Shown one piece after another: positions 15,010 through 27,335 of a stretch of DNA of 64,000 nt (its first letter is position 1; each line of letters starts with the position of its first letter). A program made the translations under genes and the position numbers. Source of the stretch: Amoeboaphelidium protococcarum (taxonomy: Eukaryota > Aphelidiomycota > Aphelidea); the NCBI GenBank assembly GCA_023515745.1, contig JALECJ010000257.1:684687-748686 (forward strand). The letters are read 5' to 3'. Below the pieces are notes generated by a model that saw only the letters and a program-made list of their open reading frames with translations, had not been told where the DNA came from and searched no databases.

Positions 15010-15495
15010 TGGTACCAATGAAATTGGTCATTACTTGAGTGGTGACATTGTTACCCCCAGTTGAACTCCAGATAACACCCTGTGTGGCTACTTTTGCCCT
15101 ATCAATCAACTATCTTGTCGCCATAAAACACTTCTACCACCCTAGGACTTAAAGGATCTATGCAGTAGACTATTTGGAATATATATATATTCTTACTTCA
15201 AGTGCGAATTCTCTAGCGTCAGAGGGTGAGATACTTAAGCCAGATTTTATGGCTAAAGTCATCAGATTAGCCAGATTTTATGGCTAAAGTGTCTGGTACC
15301 TTGAGGGGTGAAGTAGAAACACTCATATTTGGAGTGGAGGTATATTTTGGAATGCTCTTTAGGATGGTACTATTGAAATTGGTAAAAGACTGAATGGTGA
15401 CACTTTTAGCTACGGATGAATGTCAAGATTGCACAGCCGCGACCAACATTGAGTAATCAATCAACTGTCAAACCATCAATTTTAAGACTATTGCC
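15010..15495. repeat. Diverged direct repeat, offset 355 bp
   Basis: Two copies, about 15010-15130 and 15365-15485, share blocks at a constant offset of 355 bp. Block one is TGGTAC..ATGAAATTGGT / TGGTAC..TTGAAATTGGT followed by TGAGTGGTGACA / TGAATGGTGACA. Block two is ATCAATCAACT at 15101 and again at 15456. The constant offset means no net insertion or deletion between copies, so this is an old tandem duplication rather than two independent insertions. Function unknown. Confidence 0.6.
15239..15290. repeat. Pair of 21-bp direct repeats, each a potential hairpin
   Basis: The same 21-mer, starting GCCAGATTTTATGGC, occurs at 15239-15259 and 15270-15290 with 10 bp between. In the second copy TTAGCCA and TGGCTAA flank a seven-base GATTTTA loop as a perfect inverted repeat; the first copy has a near-identical stem. 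They sit inside the interval between the two halves of the 355-bp repeat. Confidence 0.75.
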
Positions 15496-15571
15496 AATAA
15501 AAGGTATAATTCCCCATGTTGACAATGTCAATAAATCACAAGTCATTGTCTGACAGTTCCAGCCCTCTTAC

Positions 15572-16048
15572 TCATGATTCCAGAAGCCAAAATAGGTGGC
15601 GACTACTCTAGAGAATTTACCAGAGTAGGGGACACCTATTCTGGATACTATCTCGATGAGAAAACATGTTACGTGGTTGAAAATTACCATGTCCATACCT
15701 TATACACCACTTATAAAGAATCAATAGTAGAAATAAGTAGCTAATCTATATGGGTGAAGGCATTGCACGGCGAGTCCCAGTTGCTTTGAACCCACATCGC
15801 TCGGAGTGGTTAATCTAATGCGGAATCACCAATATTAACAACAACGAGCTACATTAAGTGATTTTATGTCTTTGCTGTATTGTATATAAGCGGTCAACGT
15901 TATCTGAGTATTCAAACACGTCTATCCATGGTAAGACCAGGCGCTCATAATCAGGAAGGTTAAAGAGACGTGGACCTAAATCAACTAAATGCCACACGTC
16001 AGTATATAGTTGAAGATGATCATGCATGAAAGCAAAAGAAGATGGCAT
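15572..16048 (-). CDS. Doubtful 158-residue ORF 3' of UBA1
   Basis: An open frame of 158 codons plus TGA, with TAA/TAG read as Gln. The first 64 residues (such as VWHLVDLGPRLFNLPDYE) have protein-like composition; the rest looks random. With only one stop codon in the code, frames of this length arise by chance fairly often, so it is probably not a gene. It could be a remnant of the same element that left the helicase. I recognise no domain. Confidence 0.15.
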
Positions 16049-16128
16049 AATTCTTCAATAATCTTTTTTAATGACACTACTAAATGATCACTCTCGATTA
16101 TTATCTCACGCTAACTGGCATAATAAAA

Positions 16129-19100
16129 TCACAAGTGAATGATCACAGTTGGAACTTCAACATCCTCACCGTTACGATCATCGCAGCAAATCTCACACAC
16201 CAGAGACTTTGCATGAGCAGGCACCGGTTTCTTGGACACAGACTCAATCAAGTCAGTCATCTTCATCCCCAACCTCTCATCCATCTTCTTCTTTGGCATG
16301 AAGAAGGAGAACAACATGGAGGAGCCACTAGACAACATCGTAACACTTAATTCATGCTCCGTCTTGAAATAATCCAACAACTCCTTCAACGTGACATTTC
16401 CCTTAACATCAAACTTGCTCCATAAAGTCCATTCCACTTCATGGTACTTGTATTTAGGAGCAGCAATAGGCTCACTGAATCCAAAGAAGGGCAGTGCCAA
16501 ATTGACAAAGCCATTCTTATAATCTTCAATCTTGCGAGGATTAGCATAGTGAGAAGACTTATCCTTCTACTAGCTGTTATCATACACAATCTTGAACAAC
16601 TCCAAACATACAAGACCAGTGACCAGAGCTGTCGTTGTCGCGATAGCTGGAATAATTTTACCAGCAATTCCTTTAGTCTTATGACGATCCGCAGGCTCAA
16701 TCTTGTAATTCACGGCTCTCAGATTAGATGCAGCGGTAATAAAATCAATGTGGAAGTTGGAGTCGTCATCTTTCTCAAACTCTGCAGGCTATACGTTCAG
16801 CTTTTGCAACTGATCCTTCTGAGGAAGAGAGCTGATCAACTAATCCAAATTCTCCCCAGTCTAGGCATCAGTGGCGGATCCATTCTACTAGGCCAACTCA
16901 GAGTCTTGCGTGGCAATCTTCACATTAGATTTAGGGGTGAAATCTGGCACAATAACATTGCTAGCAACTTTTTTGGCATACTCAGCATCTCGATTAGCAG
17001 GCAAACCGTAATTAAAGGCGCGCAGATTGGCCGCACTCAGAATAAATTCCATGTGGAGCTTATTGTCGACATCAAACAACACTGGATCAGGTGCACGTTT
17101 AGGACCACTCCAGAACAGGGCGCCAGAAGAGGTGACAGAGTCCTTTGGAAAATTATACAACATCTACTGAATGCTATTATTGTAATACTCTTCAAACTTT
17201 AGTCTAGCCCAGCGGATACAATCATCAAATGTCGACGGCTTATCACTGGTCAAATTACCACTCAATGTCGTCAAGATGGCCTTTGCATTATGACCACCCT
17301 TGATCGTGTCATCCACAAAATTAGCCTCACTCAAGTACAACTTCATGTCCATTACATTGTCAGCGAACAACTCCACAAACTTATTACGCGACCACTCAAT
17401 CGTGTGCTCAATTGCATTCGGAAAGTTGTGGAGCGTGCACATAGGGATAGACTTCTCAGGCGGATCTTGAGAGGAAGAGTAGGACTCAGTCATGTGAGGA
17501 ATCACCACTTAAGTATTACCTTTAGTGCCCAAAGTACCAGATTCCAGCAGAGGTTTCTAAAAGAAGACGCATCTTCTATCAACGTACTATCTTGCCTGAA
17601 CATTATCCAATGCGTTCGTAACAAAGTCGAGGCTCTACCAGAATTAGTCATCGAAAATGTTCTCCGTCTCGACGCCAACTCGATCCTGTTTAGCAATAAT
17701 CTTGCCTTTTAGATCCTTGTTCATGGCGCATACAGCCTCAGCAGCAGTTGTACTCTTAAACTTGCCAACATCACCGGCACGGAATAGGAACTGTCTGTTC
17801 AGATTACTCTTTTCAATAGTGTCCATATCAGTCACTTGGATGCAGCCATTTGGGCCAGTGGCAATGCCCATCATTGCCCAATTCTTCAGCATCTCGCAAC
17901 CAATAGCACCTGATCCAACCAGAAAGATTTTCAAGTTACTGAGTCTATCGCAGAACTTCTTACCAAACACTGCAATCTAAGCATCATATCTACTTTTCAG
18001 TGGCTAACAGTCCTATTCACTTGGCTCTTCTAGAGGCATCGATTCCAAAGAGTCAAAGTACAGATTCTGAAATAAAGGATGAAATTTACCACTCACAGCC
18101 TTCAGCACTTCCTATGCAACAAATCCACCAATAACAGCCACCATAGGAGACAAGTCACCAGTGGCATGGAAAGACAGCTACGTAATCAACTTTTCATCCA
18201 ATTCAATCTTGGAGTTATGTGCGAGCTTCTTAGCCAAAGCCACAACCTTCTGAGCATCTTCCACATTTCTAGGCTTAGGCAAGCGACCACCATTCTACTC
18301 AGCAAAGTGATGCAAAGCTTAAAATCCTACATGAAGTTAAGCAGGGCGGTCAAATTTGGCAAAGTCTGTCACTAAAAACTCTGGATCTTTCAATCTATCA
18401 GCCAGAGACTTGAAGTGCAGAGTCTTTGGCATCTTTACCTGGTGGAACTATCCACCAGAAGACTAGTACGCACTTAAAGAATTAGTGTCTCCGATGCTAA
18501 AAGTATACGGGCCTAAAACTTTAACCTTTCTAGGCTCACAATCGTTCAACTCAGACATGCCGACAACCTCTTTGAAGGTGACGTAATCTCCATCTTCGAG
18601 GCCATGGCGACTTTCGTCCAGACAAGTGACAACACCCTCAGCGTCTTATGACACACTGGCAATCATTCCATTCAGAGGCTGTTCACCAGTCACATCACTA
18701 ACGACAAAATTCTCGCCAAAGTCACAAAATGCAGAGGCAAATAGACCATGAAGTTCAGAGGAGATAAAGCAAATGTTCTTCTTGTGCGTATAATCATTGA
18801 TTTCCAACTGCTACTTCAAAGGCAAGTTGGTACACACCACAACGGAGTACTTGTCCAAATCTTCAAGTTTCAACTTGCCTTGTAGCACATGTACAGGTAC
18901 ATACTGGTTCAACTGTGCCAACCTGTCTCTACACGCAGCAGCTCTCGGCTTACCCAAATCACCTTCAGTCAGGTAGAACTGGGACGACAGATCTGCAATC
19001 ACGGCAGGTTCATCATCGTGAATGGTCACGCTCTTCACACCGGCAAGTATAACATTCTTGGCTACATGCTTGTATATAATATTATGATAAGATATAATAG

Positions 19101-19279
19101 ATTAATTAAATAAAATACTTACCAATTTCAACACCGAGACCCTTCATGCCGATTATGAGCACATTGGACTGGCTCATTCTCTTCATCGCTTCGTGACCGA
19201 GAACGTACAACTATCTAGAGTATAGACCCTCATCAATCTACTACTGCTATTACTGAGTTTCGTGTCCCTTCTAAGTCAT
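16129..19279 (-). CDS. UBA1: Ubiquitin-activating enzyme E1
   Basis: Two exons, 19123-19279 and 16129-19061, around a 61-nt intron; 1029 residues, the usual E1 length. It opens with the inactive adenylation half, [14 protein letters not shown] then [13 protein letters not shown]. The active adenylation domain has [20 protein letters not shown] with [14 protein letters not shown]. The catalytic cysteine is Cys594 in [11 protein letters not shown]. The ubiquitin-fold domain closes the protein. UBA1 adenylates ubiquitin with ATP and passes it as a thioester to E2 enzymes, in cytosol and nucleus. The invariant Gln of SRQLYVLG is a TAG codon, one of the best proofs of the code change. The 285-bp upstream spacer has a CGCGCGC run near 19380. 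Confidence 0.97.
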
Positions 19280-19564
19280 TTTAAAATCAGCTGGTTTAAA
19301 GCGTAAGTTATTCTGACAAGCACAGACGTTTCGTAAAGAGTTGTGTAAAGTGAAGAGGAAAGAAAAGCTATGAGGGAAATCGCGCGCGACAGTTTTAGAA
19401 CGACAACGAAGAAGACAGACAGACAAGGAAGAGAGGTGTTCGTTTACCAGCGGTGGTACTATAATGATAATAATAATAATGAGAATGAAAAGGGATCAGC
19501 AAGTCTCTACTTCATTCGCGAAATCATATAAAATTTTACCGAGAGTACGTAATAAATAAAATAC

Positions 19565-22500
19565 TCAATTCCAAACAGGAAGACCATTAGTCATCTTGTG
19601 AGGTTTCCTGTACTCACCGAGCAGAGCGTGGCTGAGCAGGGCAATCTCCTCATGCTCGTGCTGCTTCTTGTTACCGGTAGCGACTGCTCCGGTTGGCTCT
19701 CTGCCAGCATATACTGGACGCTTACCATTATGAGTCTTACTCTCGCGCATAGCCGTCTCTAATCTCGGGTCAACATAGTCCCATGATCCCATATTCATTG
19801 GCTCTTCTTGTGCCCAGACAACTTGTGCATTTGGATACTTTTCAACTTGCTACTTCACCAGATCAAATGGGAACGGAGATATTTGTTCGACACGTACAAT
19901 TGCCACATCGTCCATACCATTAGCTTCTCTAGTTTTACTCAGAGCATAATAAACTTGTCCAGTACAGAAGATGACTTTATTGACACGATCTTCAGCGCGC
20001 ACTTAACCAGTTTCTGGAATAAGACGATCAAATCTAGTATTGCCAACCATATCACTAAGGGGGCTCTTGCACAATGGATGACGCAGTAAAGACTTTGAGA
20101 CCATAACCACCAGAGGTTTCCTGAATCCGCGATGTAACTGGCGACGCAAGGCATGGAAGTAATTGGCAGGCGTCGAACAGTAGACCACTTGCATGTTACA
20201 ATCCTGAATTTGGCGCGACTTTTCAGGGTCCATTGGTGGAAAGTATCCAGGCTTGTCATCACACAACTGCAAAAATCTCTCCAGTCTAGCACTACTGTGC
20301 TCTGGACCAGCACCATCAAAGCCATGAGGCAGCAGAAGCGTCAATCCCGTACGCTACAACCATTTCTTCTCTCCGCTAGCAATAAACTGATCAATAATAC
20401 ACTGTGCATTATTGGAAAAATCACCAAATTGAGCCTCCCATAAGATTAAACTGTGAGGATTGACCAGACTGTAGCCAAGTTCAAAGCCCATGACACCGAA
20501 TTCAGATAGAGAACTATTACAGACGGTCAACTAGGCCTGGTCATTACTCAAATGGTTCAGCGGAATGTACTATTTCTCATTCTGCTGATCATGAAGTACA
20601 GCATGACGATGACTAAAAGTACCTCTCTCCACATCCTGTCCACTTAATCTAACATGTTTTCCCTCAGCAAGTAAGGAACCGAATGCCATAGCCTCAGCAG
20701 TAGCCCAATCGACAGGCTCATTGGATTCCAGAGTCTTTCTTCTAGCCTTGAAAATTCTGTTCAACACCGGATGGACATTAAATCCCTAAGGAATATCACA
20801 GGTTGCCTTACCAATATGCATCAACTGCTCCATGCTAATACCAGTATCATGCGCTGGGAAAATCTTCTACTTCAAATCCTTAGGACTTGGCAAATCAGGC
20901 CAGTTGATGGACACCCACTCGGAACGACTCTGCTTGTATCCCTTACTCTTCTCATAGCTCTCCTCCAAGATCTACCACACACGCTTCTTCATAGATTCAA
21001 TCTCATCCATGGTGAATGTCTTCTCAGCGATCAACTACTCGATGTACTTATCCAACACTGATTTCTACTCGGCAATCTTCTTGTACATTAGCGGCTATGT
21101 GAAGGATGGCTGATCAATCTCATTATGACCATACTTTCTGTAACAGACAATGTCAATAACGATATCCTTCTTATACTTTTGACGCCATTCTGAAGCCACC
21201 TGAGCACTAAAGACCACAGACTCAACATCATCGCCATTCACATGCAAAATAGGAGCATGCACAGTCTTGGCAACATCAGTACAGTACGGGGTGGATCTCG
21301 CAAAGCGCGGATCAGTAGTGAATCCAATCTGGTTATTAATCACAATATGGACTGTACCTCCAGTGGCATAATTGGGCAAATCTGAGAAACCAAAAGTCTC
21401 ATAAACGACACCCTGAGCAGCAAATGCGGCATCACCATGCAACAACAGGCCCATTGTGCGATCCTTGTTCTCATCATTCTCATAAAACTGAGCTGCCGCA
21501 ACCTTACCCAAAACAACAGGATTAGCAGCTTCCAGATGTGAAGGATTAGCAGCCAATGACAGATGGACACGTTTACCAGAAGGAGTTGGACGATCGTAAT
21601 TCATTCCCAAATGATACTTGACATCACCACTTCCTTCCAATCCGGGCTCCAAATTACCGCTAAACTCACTGAAAATGCTCTCATTTGGCTTCCTGACCAC
21701 ATTACTCAATACATTGAGTCTGCCACGATGTGCCATGCCCATTGCAACAGAGTTAACACCCAAATCCACGGATCTATCAATCAGCGCCTTCATACCGGGA
21801 ATCAGAGCCTCACAACCTTCTAAACCAAATCTCTTCACCGACGGATACTTGGTGGCCACAAACTTTTCAAAAGAATCAGACCAAATCAGACGATCCAAGA
21901 TCATAGACTTCTCCTCCTTGCTGAACTTGAATCTCTGCGGAACTTCCAGACGCTCTCTGATCCAGTCACACTGAGCACGATCAGGAATATGCGTGTACTC
22001 TACTCCGATGAAACCGCAATAGATATCTTTCAAAATTTGGATGATTTCTCTCAGCGTATACTTATCCTTCACATGTTTATAGTGAGGAAGCACACCCTGC
22101 CCGAGATGGAAAGTTCTATCAAGGTCCTGGTCGGTAAACCCATAGTATTGGTACTCCAGTTCTGGAGGATGAGAGGACTCCAAATCTGGTTCCAATATTC
22201 CCAGCGGATCCAACTTTGCCAAATGATGACCACGTACTTGATAAGCTCTGACCATAAGCTACACTTTCATATGATCCAGAATCTCAGACTGTGCACCGGC
22301 TGGCAATGCCTCAAGATTAGCAATGGCAGCACCTTCATGCTCAGCCATTTTTAAACTAGGCGGAGCTTGAAATGCAACTTTACTACTAGCGCCACTGTTC
22401 ACATTACTAAAATACGACTACCAAGATACGTGAACAGACTTTGGATCCTTCTTCCATGCCTCGTACATCTACTCAATGTATGGCGTCACTGATCCGCCCA

Positions 22501-22633
22501 GAAAACCTTCACTGGCAGATGGAGGCTATTTAGTTCTATCATGAACACTTGACTAGCTAGCAAGACATCTAGACTACTTGGACGTCTAAATCCGCAGCCC
22601 TCTTGATGTATTTCTTCTCCACAATCTCAACAT
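19565..22633 (-). CDS. OGDH: 2-oxoglutarate dehydrogenase E1, mitochondrial
   Basis: Single exon, 1022 residues, the same length as human OGDH. The N-terminus [16 protein letters not shown] is Arg-rich and lacks acids, a typical mitochondrial presequence. Next come [19 protein letters not shown], the thiamine-diphosphate region with [15 protein letters not shown] (about residues 294-308), [17 protein letters not shown], and the transketolase-like C-terminal half with [17 protein letters not shown]. The reaction is decarboxylation of 2-oxoglutarate and transfer of succinyl to the E2 lipoamide in the TCA cycle. Its presence shows that the organism has respiring mitochondria. The ATG chosen is the one that gives the presequence. 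Confidence 0.97.
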
Positions 22634-23391
22634 TTATGCGTGGCCAGAAGTTACCAAGTGATAAATTGATGATAAATATAAATGTTTTAAGACAGAATGA
22701 TGAAAATGGAAAGAGTCGCGGTGTGAAAGAAACGAAAGAATTATTTCACACACGACAGTGATGAATTTTGAGATTAACGGAACAGAACGACGTTAGAGTG
22801 AACGAACGGGCAGAGAGAGACAAAGGCATTTCTTTTCACATTCCACCACGAGAGAGGAAGACGACGCGTTTTGAGTGAGTGAGTGAGAGAAACTTTTGTC
22901 GCTCGGCCATTTGGGTTGATCTCTCTCTATCTCTCTCTCGTCTTTTGTGGAAAGGAGAAGTACTGTAGTTTCACTTAAAGACATTGATTACTGTATCAAA
23001 TGCGTTGAACTCTGCTTTATTGATAACTGTTGTGGACTTGAATCTGCAAATATTTTAAATTCTTCTGATGTTAGTTTTTACTTTTATAAAAAGCTGTAAT
23101 TGGTCATCGATTTCACAGTGCACTGTGTAAAACTCCGCTCCAATTTTGTTTCTATAGGATAAACTATATATCACATGTCCATATTCTAATTTTTTGAATG
23201 ACCTTTTAACGGCTTTGTGAAAGAATAATGACGCGAATAGACGGGTAGTGTCATTCCAATAACATTTCTTCCAGAGAGAAAGTTGAATGGAAGTGGATGA
23301 TCATTTAGAACATTTTCTTTTCGTCGAATCTTCTTTACACCCCAGCTTAAACACTTCAATTGTTAACCTTTAAAAAATAGTACAATATATA
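22634..23391. promoter_or_regulatory. Divergent promoter region, OGDH / eIF2-beta
   Basis: 758 bp, no gene supportable. It contains GACGACGCG and a GAGT tandem run near 22860-22888, a CT microsatellite around 22919-22941, and a perfect 14-bp palindrome further right. The last 50 bp before the eIF2-beta ATG are AT-rich. Confidence 0.45.
23114..23127. promoter_or_regulatory. Perfect 14-bp palindrome CACAGTGCACTGTG
   Basis: A perfectly symmetric 14-mer in the spacer between the OGDH and eIF2-beta starts, about 270 bp from the latter. The size and symmetry suit a dimeric transcription-factor site. No factor can be named. Confidence 0.35.
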
Positions 23392-24309
23392 ATGGACGCG
23401 GTGGAAGAGATTAAGAAGCCTAAAAAGACAGTGTCATTCTAGGATGATAGTGTGGTGGATAAAGATGCTGGTAAATAAGAATAGAGCACCGATGCTAGTA
23501 AGCCGGCGGTGGATGAAGAAGATCCGGCTGCCATGTTCGCCGGTCTTAAGAAGAAAAAGAAGAGCAGTAGTAAAAGTAAAGCTGCTGCTGCTGTCGCCGC
23601 TTCGGAGGATAATGATGATATGAGTAATCTGAGCTCTCAAGTGGACAATATGACTGTAGATTCTCAGGGTTCATAGCCGCAGCAGGCGTAAGATGAAGAG
23701 GTGCTGGATTTCAGCAAGATGAAGAAGAAAAAGAAAAAGTCCCGTTCTGATACTCTGGGTGATGATAACGTGGTGGATCCGAATGAGAATCCGCTCATTG
23801 AGAGTGAAGACGCCTGGTAGAAGACTGACAGAGATTACACGTATCACGAACTGTTGGATCGCGTCTTTCGTATTATCAAGTAGCACAATCCAGATTTCGG
23901 CGGGTAGAGAAAGGGTATAGTGATGACTCAGCCGGATGTCTATAAGGAGGGAAGTAAGAAGACTGCATTCGCTAATATTGTTCCTATTTGTCAACAAATG
24001 GGTCGCCCTGTGGATCATTTAATCTCTTATCTTTACGCCGAGTTGGCCACCCAAGGATCGACTGATGGTTCGGGTAGATTGATTATCAAAGGTAGATTTC
24101 AGCAAGGATAGATTGAGAGCGTGTTGCGTAAGTACATTGTGGAGTACGTCCGATGTTAGACTTGTAAGAGTGCCGACACTGTCATGGTGAAGGAGAATAG
24201 ACTTGTCTTTGTACAATGCAAAGCTTGCGGTAGTAGAAGGACTGTCAGTGCTATCAAGGGTGGATTTAGAGCGTAGACCTCCAAGAGAAAGCTAATGCGT
24301 TAGCAGTGA
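23392..24309 (+). CDS. EIF2S2: Translation initiation factor eIF2 subunit beta
   Basis: Single exon, 305 residues. The N-terminal half carries Lys blocks (KKKKKS and KKKKKKS-like) that in this family bind eIF5 and eIF2B-epsilon. The core has YHELLDRVF, then [21 protein letters not shown]. The C-terminal zinc ribbon is CQTCKS near Cys255 paired with [19 protein letters not shown]. eIF2 brings initiator Met-tRNA to the 40S subunit as a GTP ternary complex. The conserved Gln of RFQQGQIE and RCQTC are TAG codons. The last three codons are CGT TAG CAG before TGA. Confidence 0.95.
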
Positions 24310-24436
24310 TTATAAGAGAGATTTGCATCTTTATATTACACTATTTTAAAGAATTTATAATAAAACAAATGTGGTACTTGAAATCAAGATTATCTATTCC
24401 TTCAATGCTTTCTATTACGCGCTTTGATGTAAGTAA

Positions 24437-25516
24437 TCAAACCTACCACAATCTACGATTATCATTTTGAGCAATAGCAGTAGCAGATCTCAAAGGGAAT
24501 AGTTCTAAATGCATACGACGCTCCTCTTTGGTAGCCGTTCTGAGTGTACCATCATTGTCACGAACCATCATGGCACATTTCTCTTCCGCGTTGGCCCATC
24601 GCTGATTTTCCATCTATTTCAGCTCCTGGTCCGTGTGCTCAGTCAAAGTCTTTCTAGCAGAAGAGACGTAAGCCTGTGCTTCAGTACCTGGTGATACATC
24701 AGAAATCATAAACTTCCATCTCAGATTGGTCTCTCGCGGGTTCTACTTCTCTATAATCTATACTGGCTCTTCAGGCTCTTGCGCGATACCGGACAGAGGT
24801 AGAATATAATTACCATCTTTACGTCTGAGGAACTTGTCATTTCCCATCTTTTCCAATTACTTTGAGCTAATCAAAGACACATCCTATACAACTCCTGCCT
24901 TTATGGACTAAGACGATGATTTCCCATTCTCGCTAGAACTATCTTCATTGTCTTCATCAGAGGACATGACGAACAACGGGCGAGTATTGACGCGTTCATA
25001 CTCGCGCAGATCCGGATGTTCCTTCAATCGAGGTTGATCGCCAACACCAAGCATTAGCTCCATCTTCTTGCTAAACGTCTTCTACAGCACGTATCCATTT
25101 GCAGCTTACTTCTTCTCTAGATGCTTCATGCGCAATATCGCTTCCACTCTGATTACAGATAGATCATACTTTAATGCCAGTTTGCGCACTGGAGTCTGCA
25201 GTGGATTGGATGCATAGTCCTGATAAATCGCTTCTTTCACCTTATCATCTACCGGAGTCTCTGGTACAAACCATGGATTGCTTGGGAATGGACGTTTAGG
25301 GTGAAGCCAATTACGCGATGAAAGCCTGTTGTACTGTTAAGCCTCTGGAGAATTTAACCACTAATCAGCCTTCTATCGCCACTACTATCGACGTGATGGA
25401 CGCGCAATCTGCTTCTTGGTCTCTTCTCCAGCACTTGATTTGCCACTTTACTAAGCCGCAGCTGCTTTGGCGTATGTTCTTATCTAAATAACTGACGTTA
25501 TTTTTGATCTAATCAT
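24437..25516 (-). CDS. Bot1/mS45-like mitochondrial small-subunit ribosomal protein
   Basis: Single exon, 359 residues. The N-terminus MIRSKITSVIQIRTYAKAAA looks like a mitochondrial presequence. The core has NPWFVPETPVDDKVKEAIYQDY followed by TPVRKLALKYDLSVIRVEAILRMKHLEKK; this helix-turn-helix-like block is typical of the Bot1p/mS45 family (Pfam eukaryotic mitochondrial regulator) of mitoribosomal small-subunit proteins in fungi. An acidic Ser/Glu insert follows, and the protein ends RRLW-Q-V before TGA. It converges with eIF2-beta, 127 bp between stops. The family call rests on pattern memory, not a search. Confidence 0.7.
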
Positions 25517-25634
25517 TGTTGTTTATATCTCGCTTAGTAAATCGCTCTGATGAAAACGAAAAGTGTTATTGAAGTCTTTTAGGTGAAAAAAGTTATAAAC
25601 CAAAGATTTTTTTTAAAATTTATATCTAATAGTA

Positions 25635-27173
25635 TCAATCTTACGTGAATAGCTCATATCTCTTTTAACACTCATCGCTGATGGTAGCGGTACTTTTAAT
25701 GGCGGACAATACCTTTTCAGACGGCTTCAGATTGTAACAGCGAGGATTGTCACTAGTCATCAAGTGATACATTTCATAAAGTTGGGTGACTTCATGCATA
25801 ACGCGCGACTCTCTTCTCTAATTGTCGATGTGGTTCTGCTCCTTCTCAGCCTGGTCGATCATCATCTTCAGCAACTTTCTCTAATCATCTGGTAGCAATC
25901 TCTTGGTCTCATTATCATTGGGTAGTGACGGTAACTCTGACGTGAAGAACTGTGACTAAGGCTCTGGATTAAGCACAAACGGCATCTTCACATTGTAAAA
26001 GTAAAATCTAGGCGCTTACTTAAAAGGATAATCTTTTCTTGCAAGTCTCTTCTTGGTAGCAGACTACTGCAACACAGGAGGCACAGGCAGCCCTTCAACA
26101 GCGGGTACATCAGCCAAATGTTGTTAATCTAACGACAGTTCCTGAATCAGATCTGCCTGTCTAACCATCATAAGCTCAAATGAGGACACCGATGGATTTA
26201 GTTTGTACATATGCTTATTCTTCAGCATACTATACGCGACTCCATTTAAATTCGATAGAACCAGCGTGCTGATAATCTAATCACTCAACTTGCGCGAAGG
26301 CTCTTGGAACTAATTATTAACGTGACCCATACACAGCCAGCGCCATCTCTCAACAGATGCAGGCAATATCTACGTCAAATCTTCCTGAGTCTTGCAAGCA
26401 TCCACAATATGCACCAACAATGATGAGTCAACAGGAGATTTCTAATCAACAGCGGTAGGGGTAGACTCAACCTCCTCAGATTATCCATTCAAATAATTGT
26501 TAAAATCTAAATCTCCAGATACCAGAAATGGATTACAGTTCTCATGCAAGGACTTGGCAAGAAGATACGCCTCAGCACTCATCCCTTCAGATTGAGGTGG
26601 AAATTTTGGCGACTATCTCGCAAACTAATCGAATAACTTGATGGTCAATCCGCCATAGGTCATTCTACGCGGCTACAATCCACCCATTCTTCTTTTCAGA
26701 CCATTGCACCAGTATGCCCAAGAGTCAATGATACGCTCCTCAATAGCGAATTCACTAGAAGAATCCAGTAAAGCGTGAGCTTATCTGAATAGGCGATACT
26801 TTGCCATCGCTTGCGGGGAAACCTTTCGGATAGGATCAAATTGACCGTGATCATCAATCTGCTCTTTTAAAATAGCCGGATACACTGCTCTCTGTTTTAA
26901 TTTCTCAGGTATCGCCTATTCTGCAATATTATTAACAGCCCCAGCTTATTTAGCCTTCAGCTACAGCGGATTATTGATAGACTTGACGTTTCCAACCAGG
27001 CGCGTATCGTTCTCTAACATTTACTGACGCGTCTCCAGGTACCAATCCCGAGGACCAAAGAAGTTGGCTCTCAGCTAGCGCTAGGTATATCTCTCCCTGC
27101 CATCTTTAAAGTGCTTTGACGCGTATACCGCTGTGGTACCGCGTCTAAACTCCTTAGCAAATGTGGCCGTCAT
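25635..27173 (-). CDS. Unknown 512-residue protein
   Basis: Single exon, 512 residues. I do not recognise a domain. The N-terminus is basic, with FRRGTTAVYASKHFKDGRER and RANFFGPRDWYLETRQQML. The middle is rich in Gln and hydrophobic helices, including SEGMSAEAYLLAKSLHENCN and RWRWLCMGHVNNQF. The C-terminal part has LPDDQRKLLKMMIDQAEKEQ. The long open frame, the absence of low-complexity filler at the start and the 118-bp spacing to the mS45-like start argue for a real gene. The basic start and the neighbouring mitochondrial gene make a mitochondrial protein plausible, but that is a guess. Confidence 0.7.
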
Positions 27174-27335
27174 TTGTTACTTAGTAGTACAGTTTAGGCT
27201 GATCTTTGATGAAAGAGGTGAAAATTGAGGCGCGTCAAATATGAGCATAACAAGACAGAAAATTCCAGATAAAAAATAATAATTCAAATATCAGGTTATA
27301 TAATTCATTAGTTAAGATCTAATCAAGACTCAAAT

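Larger units (their letters stand above)
14621..15571. other. Gene-free accessory region with diverged repeats
   Basis: About 950 bp with no convincing coding sequence on either strand. It holds a diverged direct repeat of period 355 bp and a pair of 21-bp stem-forming repeats, listed separately. Together with the helicase relic on its left it looks like the debris of inserted elements. Confidence 0.5.

Noticed and set aside
15760-15830. tRNA-like B-box (GGTTCAAA-type) on the minus strand
   Set aside because: The T stem does not pair and no matching acceptor or anticodon arms can be drawn.
16441-17202. 253-codon plus-strand frame opposite UBA1
   Set aside because: Antisense shadow of conserved UBA1 sequence without domain features.
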